NCBI GenBank assembly: GCA_023853785.1
Contig: JAJIRX010000666.1
Location: 1 to 64,000, forward strand
Length of the DNA stretch: 64,000 nt
Direction: 5' to 3'
Source of the DNA: Psilocybe azurescens
Lineage: Eukaryota > Basidiomycota > Agaricomycetes > Agaricales > Agrocybaceae
Made by a program: the position numbers and the translations under genes. Positions 34,148 through 44,156 of the stretch are shown one piece after another; within the stretch, counting starts at the first letter, position 1, and each line of letters begins with the position of its first letter. The notes beneath the pieces were generated by a model. It did no database searches and was not told the DNA's origin. It was given only the letters and a program-made list of their open reading frames with translations.

Positions 34148-35945
34148 TTATAGCAGATCACTAAACACTGCCATCTCAGGCCCACCTGATTCGCCCATGC
34201 CGATCTCCCAATCTACATTCAAAAACACAAAAATAAAACCATTCAAACCAAATCAGCAACCATATTCTCTTTTTTCTCTCTCCCAAAGAGGAGAAAAGGG
34301 CGAAAACATGAGAAAAAACAAGAAGAAAAACTCACAGCTATAAAAATAGTAACGGGCTGCTCTCAATCGCACCAGAAAGGTCGGCCGCTACAGAGAGCAA
34401 GCCCAGGATCGTGCTGCCGAATGCAGCAGCGGTCGGGATGATCCACTGAGCTCCTTGTACATCGAGCCTTGGCGGTGGTCGTCCATGACCTAGTCGGTGG
34501 GGAGTGAGTTAGGTATGTTAAAGGTTAAAGACGAATAGAGCGGAGAAGGGTATAAAAAACAAAAAATGCAGGGAATGAATAGGTGGGTGGCGTAGCGTTA
34601 AAGATGTGGAAATGTGGAACGGAAAACAATACAAATCAGCAATCAGCAGGAGCAAGATATAAACGCACCATTTGCCAATCCTTCAGCTGCTTCGCCACAT
34701 CCCGAGGCCCACTCCGAGACATCTCAATCCGGGTCTTACTAAACAGCGCACATGCACTCAACATGAAGGCGATGTAGATGACCATGTGGATTGGGTCCAG
34801 GACCGCTTCTTTGAGCGTATGAGGTCGGGGAATTTTCAAGGGCTGTAGATCCGAGGGGAGGGAATGGAACAAGTAGAAAGAGAACGGTGATAACATGTCA
34901 GCCAAAATCCCAACATCCTTAGATAAAAACATAAAACTAAACTCCCAAATACCTAAAATCTCAAACAACAAGTTCCGCGGGAACCGAGTCGCTAGCATCT
35001 GTGACACAATAAACACGTTGCCCATCAATGCGCTCTGCCGATGTTAACAAAGGGAGGTGAGAAAGCCTGCCAGACAATCGACTCCAGATATTGGTCGCGA
35101 TGAACAGATTGATGCCCGATCCCAGGCCATATCCTTCTGCAGGAGCTCTTCCACGATGATCACAATGAGCGCGGCGACGATGAGCTGAATGATGAGTAAG
35201 AGGCAGGCCCCGGTCCCGAGGTCGGACGGCTCGCCGTAGAGCCCTGCGAGCATGTAGACCGTGGCTTGGCCGAGGACGATGATAAGAGTGAAGACTGCGA
35301 AATTGTAGTCAGTATATGCGCTTCTTTGCGTGTGTGCATATATAGGTGATGAAGAGATCGGAAAAAAGAAGAGAAGGGTACAGATGGAGCAGGGTTGGAA
35401 CGAACATGATACAAGACAACATGACACTCACGTTTCTGAGCACCATTGAACAATGCCTGGTCTTCCTTAAGCCTGAAATCCATATCGATAAGGTTCGCAC
35501 CCGCCAAAAGCTGCATGATCGTTCAGGACGCGATAATAGCCGTGATTCCGAGTTTCATGAGTGTCCCACGAATAGAGGCAAGGATGACGCGTATCCAGTA
35601 GAGCGGGTTGGAGGAGTTGGAGGACATGATACCGTACAGGGGCACTTGCGAGCACACTAGAAAAATAGCACCTTGTGACACGACGATCAGCTCATGTTGT
35701 GTGCAGTTTAACAAAAGGAAACGTACTTTCAATCTGGCGAAGAAACTTGTGGTAGTATCGGTAAGAAAGGCCTGACGAGATCGACACCGTACAGGGGCAC
35801 TTGCGAGCACACTAAGAAAGATAGTACCTTGTGACACGACGGTCAATACATGTTATGTGAGGTTTAACAAAAGGGAATGTACTTTGCGATTGGGTGAGAA
35901 AACTTCTGGTAGTATGTGTAAGAAAGGTCAGACGAGGTTGGCGAG
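34148..35945 (-). pseudogene. Sec61-alpha pseudogene, S5
   Basis: Retained blocks, read right to left: two tandem copies of exon 1/intron 1, [15 protein letters not shown] and LAGANLIDMDFRLKEDQALF segments, [80 protein letters not shown], KTRIEMSRSGPRDVAKQLKD, and the terminal WEIGMGESGGPEM exon. The middle of the gene (after the NLFIATN loop to MLQSAL) is missing. The PTAA exon is frameshifted. Introns remain. Confidence 0.85.
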
Positions 35946-36300
35946 CATGAAAAAGTGAGAGATGGAGGAAGAATGAGGGCACGGAAGCCCATGAGCAAAG
36001 AGCTTGGCATACTTACCTAATCATTTTAATGACCGAAAGCGGGTGACTAGGACACGCGGTCACGATTCTTATGCCAAAGCCCCTCGCGTATCGCTACACC
36101 TGTCGCGGTAACGGTTAAGCCCCTTCTTCATCCTCTCCCTCCCGTCCCTTGTTGTTGTCGTCTTCATCGAAATCTTCTTCATCAAATTCTCGCGAGTCCT
36201 ACCCCAATGTCTGATTCTCGTGCAGGAGATGGAAGAGGAGTACGACCCATCGTCGATTGTGGATTGGTATGTTGGAGTGGATTATTGTTTGGAGGGTGCA
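35945..36300 (+). pseudogene. P-gene deletion derivative, T2
   Basis: Same structure as T1: a short 5' part joined to the P C-terminus (EEEYDPSSIVDWYVGVDY at about 36228-36284). The P core is deleted. Confidence 0.5.
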
Positions 36301-37542
36301 TTGGTGCGTGCATTGTAATTTATGAATAGGGATGGAATATTGATATTTTGGCACTTGCTTTGTTTCTTTGGGTTCATGTTCGCATCGTTCACCCGCATCC
36401 GACTTCTCACCCCTTTGCGCTTTCACTTTATTCTCAAACCCCCATTTTTCATTTTCAAATGATACCTTCCATTTTCTTCACACTTTTACCTCCTTTCCAC
36501 AATTTACCCTTCACGTTCAACTTCAACTTTACCTTGACTTTTCTTTTTCTTTTTCACATCCCGATTCACCAATACCGCACCCGAAAGCATCATACGCGCT
36601 GCAGCACCGTCCATCCATCCATTCCTCCAATCTCCTTCCTTTCCCCTATTCATCATTATTGCGATCTTCTGCTTTGATTTGATGTCCGAGTCGATTGTGT
36701 GTGTGCCCGCGCGCCTGGGCTTCTGAACTGTATGCTGCCACGCCGTTCTGCTGATGCCTGCATCTGGAGTGGATTTTTTTGGATTTTCAAGTCGTCTGGA
36801 TTGGGGTTGGGCTTGGGTTTGGGTGTATATGTGAGTGCACACGCTTTATGTTGTTATTCTCATTTAATTCTTCTATTACACGCGAGCCCGGGCACTGAGT
36901 AAATGCAATGATATTCCCTACCCTCCTCTTCCGTAACCATTCTATGGACGGAGTTTGAGTCAAGTGTTGTGGGACACTTTTGTTTGTTCGGTACTTCTTG
37001 TTTTTGGGGCGTACCAGAATCCAAATCCGTAGATTAAAAATCGAATCGCAATTGCATAAGGGGTCTCAAGCCAGCGAGCGAAAAGAATAAATACAAACGA
37101 CTACAACAATCTCTGCCCTCCGACCGATGTCCTATTAATGCCTTTGGGACTCGGCGACGCTGAAGACACCCTACACCCAATGACCGCCCACATTCGTCTG
37201 CTTGACGCAGCACCCGCACCTCCATCCTCATACTCATGCCTAGCTTACCCCGCACAACACTCACCACGTACTAAGGATCCCGCTTTTTGGATTTCATTGC
37301 ATTCGAGCGCACTGTGGGTCTTATGCATCCTTCCCATATTTCCACCTACGCTTTAACTACGCGCTACGCGCTACATACGATCAGGATATCAAGACAATTA
37401 TTCCACCACATGCAAGCCATGCACCACCCTACCCATTTATCGTGCTCATTTGGCTCGATAGAACACGACAACGACGATATTATAAAGAAAATTCAATACA
37501 TGATAACGACCCACATCTTTACATACAGCCAGCGAGCGAGGT
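36300..37542. repeat. R block, copy 7
   Basis: The full set of R landmarks appears in order, from TTTGGGTTCATGTTCGCATC through CACCAATACCGCACCCGAAA, CAAGTCGTCTGGATTGGGG, a GAGTAAATGCAATGATATTC box, CACATGCAAGCCATGCACCA and ATACATGATAACGACCCACA. It stops at CAGCCAGCGAGCGAG, where element X begins. About 180 bp of the usual continuation is missing. Confidence 0.65.
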
Positions 37543-37564
37543 CTTTACACGGCCCCCCATTTTT

Positions 37565-37850
37565 TGGTCGGACTCCGGTCGGACTCCGTTGGACTTTCTA
37601 TATTCAGAATGACAATTTTTCTGGTCTAGGACTGCTGAAATTTTCCGGTGAGATTCCGGTGAGATTCCGGTGAAAGTCCGACCGGACTACAAGTCCAACG
37701 GACTGTCCGGGCGGACTGTCCACTGGAAATGACCGGACAGGACCAACAGAAGTCCAATGGAAGTCCATCGGAATCCCACCGGACATGACCATTGGAATTC
37801 CAGCGGACAAGTCCAACGGAATTCCAATGGAAGTCCAACGGATGTCCTTT
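37565..37850. repeat. Left motif array of element X
   Basis: More than twenty variants of TCCNNYGGA (AGTCCAACGGA, AGTCCAATGGAA, GTCCGACCGGAC) are spaced ~10-14 bp apart. Both halves of the motif are complementary, so the strand looks similar in either direction. Confidence 0.75.
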
Positions 37851-37872
37851 TATTATAATTTATACTAGTATA

Positions 37873-37957
37873 GAAAAAAAGACACTAACGAGAATTGAAC
37901 TCGGGCATCGGAGAATGCCAAACGCAAACGGGATAAACCAACTGAGCCACAAAGGCT
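37873..37957 (-). other. tRNA-like sequence with A-box and B-box in element X
   Basis: On minus, TGGCTCAGTTGG matches the Pol III A-box and GAGTTCAATTC the B-box, and a CGAG/CTCG T-arm-like stem surrounds the latter. A run of seven T follows (37873-37880 on plus as A), as in a Pol III terminator. The acceptor ends (GCCTTTG and TAGTGTC) do not pair and the D-stem is incomplete, so this is a tRNA-derived relic rather than a working tRNA gene. I cannot assign an anticodon. Confidence 0.45.
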
Positions 37958-38124
37958 TATGAAAAATAATAGAATTAGTTAAATACATAGCGATGCCGCT
38001 GAAATTCTCGGCACTGCTCGGCACGTCACACACAACAACGCCGTGCGTGACATGTTGATGCCACGTCGGTCCGTTGTTAATTCCGACCCCAACCCTTTTT
38101 CCTTCCACCACTACCACCACCGCC

Positions 38125-39260
38125 CTCGTCGGTCGGAGCCAGGCGAGAGCCAACCCGACGCGACAGAGGACGAGAACGACCGCGACGGCCACACCGACGC
38201 AGGGACGAGGGACGACCGCGACAGCGACAACGAGGACACGGACGAGGACGCGGACGAGGACCACGACGAGGACCGCGAGGGCGAGGGCGAGGACCGCGAG
38301 GGACCGCGAGGACGACGGCTAGGACGACGGCTAGGACCACGACCACGACGGTGAGGATCAAGACACCGGCGTGGACCAGGACGACGGCGAGGGCGAGGAC
38401 GACGGCGAGGGCGAGGACGGCGGCGGGACGAGGACGACAGCGAGGGCGAGGACGACGGCGAGGGGCGTAGGACGACGGCGAGGGCGTAGGACGACGGCGA
38501 GGGCGAGACGAGGGGCGAGGGCGAGCACGGCGGCGAGGGCGAGAACGACAGCGAGGGCGAGGACGACAGCGAGGGGCGTAGTACGGGCGGCGAGGGCGAG
38601 AACGACAGCGAGGGCGAGTACGGCGGCGGGACGAGAACGACAGCGAGGGGCGAAGTACGGGCGGGCGGGGACGAGAACGACAGCGAGGGCGCAGTACGGC
38701 GGCGAGGGCGAGAACGACAGCGAGGGGCGTAGTACGGCCGGCGAGGGCGAGTACGGCGGCGGGACGAGGACAACGGCGAGGGCGAGACGACGGCGAGGGC
38801 GAGTACGGCGGCGAGGGCAAGGACGACAGCGGGGACGAGGACGACAGCGAGGGCAAGGACGACGGCGAGGGCGAGGGACAGCGGCAGGGACAAGGACAGC
38901 GGCGAGGACGAGAACGGCAGCGAGGGCGCAGTACGCGCGGCGGACGAGGACAGCGGCGAGGGCAAGTACGGCGAGGACGTGGACGTGGATGGCGAGGGAT
39001 GGCGAGGGCTAGGACGAGGACAACCCGCGACGACGGCACCGACGGATACCACCACGGCGACGACGACACACGACGACAGCAGCGACGTGTACCACGACAC
39101 GTACGGACGACATCGACACGTACCACGACACGTACGGACGACACCGACGATGATACCGACGTGTACCATGGCAGGTACAGCCGACGACAACACCCGACGG
39201 CGACACCGACGCATACAACGACGGGTACGGCTGACCACGACGTCGATAACGCAGACGATG
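38125..39260. repeat. GC-rich, T-depleted degenerate minisatellite in element X
   Basis: Imperfect 6-12 bp repeats built from GAGGGCGA, GGACGACGG and GAACGACAG fill the block. I count about 12 T in 38401-38940 (540 bases) on plus. The right part (39040-39190) switches to ACG-rich ~30-bp repeats containing CGTGTACCACGACACGTACG. Long frames cross it on both strands (up to 397 codons on minus) because stop codons need T or A-rich triplets. Their products are Arg/Pro/Ser or Asp/Glu/Gly runs with no domain. Confidence 0.85.
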
Positions 39261-39364
39261 ACACCACCAATGTACCCTGCTTCCCTTTTTCCGTTCTTTC
39301 TTTCTGTTTTTCTTTTTTGTTTCTTTTTTATTATGTTTTTATTTTATTTTTACCTGTATATAAT

Positions 39365-39560
39365 CATGTAGTATATAGTTTTTAATATATTATATTACAT
39401 TGTCACATATATTTAAGCTAGGATTAAAGTATTCCAGTTGGAATCCAATTGGATTCCATTCCATGTGAATTTAAAGTTGGACTTAGTGAAATTCACAAAG
39501 TCAGATAATAATGTAGTATATAGTTTACAATATATTATATTACATTGTTACATGAATTAA
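39365..39560. repeat. Direct duplication, AT-rich, ~146-bp period
   Basis: ATGTAGTATATAGTTT..AATATATTATATTACATTGT occurs at about 39366 and again at about 39512. The following ~40 bases (ACAT..TTAAG.TA.GATT.AAGTATT) also match in both copies. Confidence 0.75.
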
Positions 39561-39603
39561 AGATAAGATTGAAGTATTATTCTAGTGACCTAGCTTCCTT
39601 AAT

Positions 39604-39756
39604 ATGGCTCCCAAAGCTTCCAAGAACACTGCTACTGTCCCTAACTCCCCTCCCAAGTCTGCAATTAAACCAATGACAGTCCACTGGACATCCACTGGAC
39701 ATCCACTGGACTCCACTGGACAGAGCACTCTTGGATCTGGTCTAATTAAGTGCTGA
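39604..39756 (+). CDS. Short ORF in element X, possible first-exon relic
   Basis: Fifty codons starting MAPKASKNTATVPNSPPKSA. The first ~23 residues look like a normal basic protein start. The remainder runs into the motif array (HWTSTGHPLDSTG) and stops at 39754. It could be the truncated start of the transposase or another gene of a larger parent element. No homology is claimed. Confidence 0.3.
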   Translation: MAPKASKNTATVPNSPPKSAIKPMTVHWTSTGHPLDSTGQSTLGSGLIKC

Positions 39757-39990
39757 GAGTCCAGTGGAAGTCCAGTGGAAGTCCAACGGAAGTCCAACGG
39801 ACTGGACAGTCCGGCCAGTCCACCTGTTTTCTGTCTTGAAGTGACTTGACCGAACTTTGACCGGAATTTGGCCGGACTCTGACTGGACTGGTACCGAATT
39901 TTGTCAAGTCCAATGGAATCCGTTGGACGTCCAATGGACTGTCCATTGGAATTGGCTGGGTCCGGTGAAAGTCCGTTGGAGTCCAACGGA
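39680..39990. repeat. Right motif array of element X
   Basis: The same TCCNNYGGA motif family as on the left. It begins with a run of CATCCACTGGA repeats (39687-39715), then AGTCCAGTGGA and AGTCCAACGGA pairs, and ends next to the right terminus with AGTCCGTTGGAGTCCAACGG. Confidence 0.75.
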
Positions 39991-40009
39991 ATATGGGGGC
40001 ACTGTAAAG

Positions 40010-40291
40010 TACACCTGTGAGGCAACTTTGAAGAGAAGAGGAAAAAGACAGGACAGAGCGCACCAGACTTTGGTCTGAATGGTGATCATTGGTTCGAGGT
40101 TAGTGCTTCATGGAAATAAATGTACGGTTGCGTATATGTGAATCAGGCGATTAAAGCAAAGGCTACTCTTTAGCTTTTTGAGTCAACGTCTATCCCGAAC
40201 ATACGGTCTCAATGACTTGATCGGTGTCGGAGGGATCGAATATTATTATTACTTTTATCATATTGTGGGACATGTTAGTATCTAAGCTTCT
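40010..40291. repeat. NACHT 3' flank of N3
   Basis: Matches 50705-51060 closely (GAGGCAACTTTGAA, GCACCAGACTTTGGTCTGAA, GATCGAATATTATTATTACTT) and N1/N2 flanks more distantly. N3 and N4 are therefore the most similar pair here. No gene seen. Confidence 0.6.
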
Positions 40292-42969
40292 TTATTTTCC
40301 TTTGATGTTAACGCCACAGCACCCTCCGAATATATGCGTGTTCCTGCATGGCCGACCACTATTGCCCAGCGGGCCCCTGGGTATCCTCGCCACTTGGAAG
40401 AATGGATTCATCAACATAAAAACTCGCCATGTGTCCGAACTTGAATTATTATCTAGATCATCGGCCGTGAAACAATTGACAGCATTGTCGCTGTGATATT
40501 CTGCCCAGTTAATAACGATTTTGAACGGTGAAGGACTCGACTCGCTGAATTTCAGCAAATATCTGTGGACTGCTCCGAACAAGGTCTGTACCCGATGGTG
40601 CACATTGGTTCCTGGTTTTCCCAGATTGCAGGTAAGATCTCGTTTACCAAGCGCATTGACTAGCTCGGCCGAGTAGCCGGCCTTCGATAACATGGATGCA
40701 AAAGCGTCCCAGATGAAGTCCCACTCTCCGTGAAAAATGAATTTTGTCTGATTCAAGCCCGACCACAAATTCCACTGCAACCACCGCAGCTGTAGTACAC
40801 ATTGGTTGATCTACAGCATGTGGTCCTGCTCGTGACGGGTCATTTAGAAATGCCCTTGCCATCCGTGAGGTACGGGGTATCAGTTATGGGGTAAAAGTTG
40901 TACCGTGAAGATCGTGGCCAGCCACTCGCGCCCCCCTCAAGTTGATCAAATAATGGAAAAAAGAGGAAACGGGGCACAGAAGCTGAGAGGTCATCAAATA
41001 ATGAGTTTGACAGATCCTTAAATGTGTCCATAGAGAATAATCCACTGGATTCAGATATCCCGCTAGCACAGATGGCACTCCAAAAGCCAGATAAGGGCTC
41101 ATGGGAATCAATGCCAGGGCATTGCATAATTTGTGATCCAAGATACCACGATGGTGGAGATAGAGCTCTTCTGTTTGGCTAAATTCCTGGATTTGGAGTT
41201 AAAATACATTGATTCTGGTATCTTTAAAAAGTTGACGTGACCGATGTTTGCAGAAATTCTAGAAACACTCCAGGATCATAACTCAAGATGTTGGATCCCA
41301 TTAAACCTTTATCCATTAATTTGAGCATATAAGTTGTCCAGTGCTGAATATAGGGCACATTGAATATCTTCTCCCGAAGAGTGGTGTTGTCATGTAGAGG
41401 CCCTGCGAGTCAAGATGTACCAAGAGTGACTGGTACGGATATTGCAGAAGTGTCACCAGGTTGAGCGCTATATAAGAAATAAACTGAAGATCAGAAATAA
41501 ATTTGTAAGACAGCGATCAATACTTACATTCAATGGCAGAAATACAGAAATAGACAGCTTTCTCATGCATTTTAATGGGATCAATGAAAAATAGACCAGA
41601 CCGGGATGGATCAAAGAGGAAGTCAGTGAATGAGGCATGAAGAAACTTGATGGGCTTGTTGTTATCTGAGGCATCCACAATGGATAATAGGTCAATGAGG
41701 AGGAGCTGAACAGTGCCCGGGGAAAGTTGTATAAATTCCTCTAGTTCACTGACTCCCAGTGGTCCATAAACCATATTAAGGGTCGATACAAAAGCCACCC
41801 CTAGAATTCGCAAGACTGTTTCAACATCTTCCACCTCAGAAAGGATATTGATATATAGTGCATCCAGTTGAGCATATGGCCTATCGTCTTTAACTGGAAG
41901 GAGGCCTTGAATGACTTTGAGACAATCGAGTGGATTACGTCGAGGAGAGGATACATATCTGATGACCGTGGCTGCGTAGATGAATTGACCAGATGATTTT
42001 GCAACCAATTTGGCTATGTCTTCCTCCGATGGCCATGAATCCGGAAGATGGGCGCGCATGATGTGTGTCTTTCGTATGTCACAAAACGAGTCTGTCAAAT
42101 AGAGCCTGATATCCTCGTCTGGTTGGTAGGTGTCGTCGAGCGCAAGACGAAAAGTCAGACTGGAAAGAGGGGAGGCAGAAAATGATGTGGTGAGATGATA
42201 CTCTGGTCGACTGGCAACAAAAAATCTGCAGGAGAGAGCCAAGCGATGTTGTTGGAGTGAATTCGAGATAGTGTTTAAAATGGTGCTCTGAACGTCCGCG
42301 CCTTGACATTCGTCCAAACCGTCGATGATAATCAGACCTGAAATGACTTGCCAGATCTGAAGATCCCGGTGCTTGATATGTGAAGAAGAGGGTCAAGGAT
42401 CAGAGTTTGGAATTGTGTTTGGAAATCGAGCTGAAAGATACCCGGATTTTTATCTATAGCGGTCTCAATTATCTTCCGAGATTCCGGTATGTTCAATGAG
42501 ACTTGATACGCCAAAGTAGCCACAAGCGCCATGGCGTTATTTCGCCTGTGATCTGACCTAGAGAAAAAGAAACTAGCGAGAAGGCGATTCTCTGCGGCGC
42601 ATAGCTCTGCAAAGGTCTGTGCAATCGCCGATTTCCCTGCGCCGGCCGGACCATAGAGCCAGAGTACGAAGTTATCCCATCCAAACCCCCGATAAACCAA
42701 TCCATGAGCTTCTGAAGGACGGCGGTACGAGTGTTTGGGTGGCATTTGGGAGGGTCGAATCGCTCGCCCGAGTTATGGAGTGCCCCGAGAGATGCTGCCC
42801 CGATCAGCTGATCTATTGCTGCCAGGAACATGAATTGAGAGGTAAGCGATGCCAGTCGAAACCGGGACATGCACATACCACGGACGGTAAACGATGTATG
42901 CTGATGATGCTGGTTGTACTCCGTAAACGTCCCTCCATTTATGAACACATTGTTCGCAGTTCTGAACAT
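40292..42969 (-). pseudogene. NACHT-domain STAND NTPase gene, copy N3, frameshifted
   Basis: Exon 1 is intact (42969-42879, MFRTANNVFINGGTFTEYNQ and a His-rich turn) and is followed by a 60-bp intron (42878-42819). Exon 2 has GERFDPPKCHPNTR, then a one-base deficit in a G run (42686-42690) before FGWDNFVLWLYGPAGAGKSA, LASFFFSRSDHRRNNAM and a lost C near 42346. A 266-codon frame (42317-41517) then holds IDGLDECQGADV-equivalent, VASRPEYHLTTSFSAS, LALDDTYQPDEDIRLYL and FLHASFTDFLFDPSRSGLFF. The third exon and C-terminal region (41450-40292) are recognisable but shifted (WDFIWDAFASMLSKAGYSAE, HHRVQTLFGAVHRYLLKF). Three or more single-base indels break it. Confidence 0.85.
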
Positions 42970-42986
42970 TGAGAACGCAGCTGGGG

Positions 42987-42995
42987 TATATTATA
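42987..42995 (-). promoter_or_regulatory. TATA-like box of N3
   Basis: TATAATATA on minus, 18 bp from the ATG at 42969. Confidence 0.45.
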
Positions 42996-42999
42996 GCTA

Positions 43000-44156
43000 C
43001 AGTGATACGATGCAGTTATGTTGCTGGTTCTTAAATGAGGGATAAGAGAGGAAGAAGTCAAGCAAGCGACAAAGACCAGCAGGACAAGCAAGATGAGAGT
43101 GGTATAAAGACAAGTGGGAGAGCTGTGGTATACCAGTAACCACAAACTCACACGATGCTTCGAAATGGCTGTGGCTCATATGCACAGCTTATCCGTTATT
43201 TTAAGGTCAAACATACACGCCTCATCGCTAACATCGCGCAGGGAAGCATATTTAGACTGATGCTGATGCTTTGAAGTGTTGGAGTATAAAGGGATCTACC
43301 CTGCCTGACTTGCCTGCAACGTGAGGCTCGAGTCTCCGAACAGCAATGTTTGAAAGTAAGGCCTAGTAAGTCCTCTTAATGCTTGGTGCGATTAAACAGA
43401 GTAAACGATGAGTTGAAAAAGAGCAAGGGAACTGAAGGAAGGGCTAGAAAAGGAGAAAATCAGGGCCGTCAATGTTTGGTCAATGGGATTGAGGAGATAT
43501 ATGGAATTCGGAGGCAGTGTGTCTGCTCGTTGCCAGGAAATGAGAACAAAATCGTGAATTGAAGCACCCTTTACCCAATTAAGACCAACGAAACAGATGC
43601 GTGCTGAAGGCGAGTTCTGCATGCAGAGAACCCACGAACGTCAGTGCATCATTTGATAAGTGAAATTTTGGATGGGTGAGATCGCTTCTTTACCATGACA
43701 GCCGCAGGATGAGCACGAGGAGAATAGGGCCGCGAGGACCTGATTGAATGGAATTCCCTGACAGAGTGTATGGACTCTCGAAAAATTAAGCATGACACGC
43801 AAAATACAGCCTGAGCTGGTCAGAGAGAGATCTGAGTTCGGAGCTGCAAGGTGTTTAGATTCGCTGAAATACTTGCAATGGATAGGACGAATGTGAATAT
43901 TATTCGAAGCGAACCATGGCTATATGACAAGCCCAGAAGTTGCTTCACCCCACTCTACCCCATGCACACACTCACCGCCACAATTACAGCCCGATTTAGT
44001 ATGTTCTCAACGAGGAAGAAGGGGAAGGGGAAGAAAGGCGAGGAGGGGAAGGATGCGAGATATTGGCGTCGAGAAGGCAAAGGCAAAGGAGGTGGGCGGG
44101 GTATGTAGAACGAGTATGCAGAAAGAGATGTCGAATGTCGATGTCGATTATTTTAT
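43000..44156. repeat. Spacer between N3 and S6
   Basis: Colinear with the other NACHT-Sec61 spacers to about 43620. The stretch 43620-43930 is unlike the others and holds nothing I recognise. The polypurine block (44011-44055) and GTCGATGTCGATTATTTTAT end return after it. Confidence 0.5.

Larger units (their letters stand above)
37543..40009. mobile_element. Element X: unclassified element with motif arrays at both ends
   Basis: The outer ends are short inverted repeats: left CTTTACACGGCCCCCCAT, right (reverse complement) CTTTACAGTGCCCCCATAT. From outside in, both sides have arrays of a quasi-palindromic GTCCAACGGAC/GTCCATTGGAC motif. The interior then holds a tRNA-like sequence, a GC-rich T-poor block, an AT-rich block with a direct duplication and a short ORF starting MAPKASKNTA. 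No transposase is recognisable, so it may be a non-autonomous derivative. Comparison with R copy 9 shows ~180 bp of host sequence missing at the site and no clear target duplication. Confidence 0.55.

Noticed and set aside
38077..39270. 397-codon and 375-codon minus-strand ORFs and a 213-codon plus-strand ORF.
   Set aside because: They follow from T depletion and repeat structure. Several frames on both strands are open at once, and products are Arg/Pro/Ser or Asp/Glu/Gly runs.
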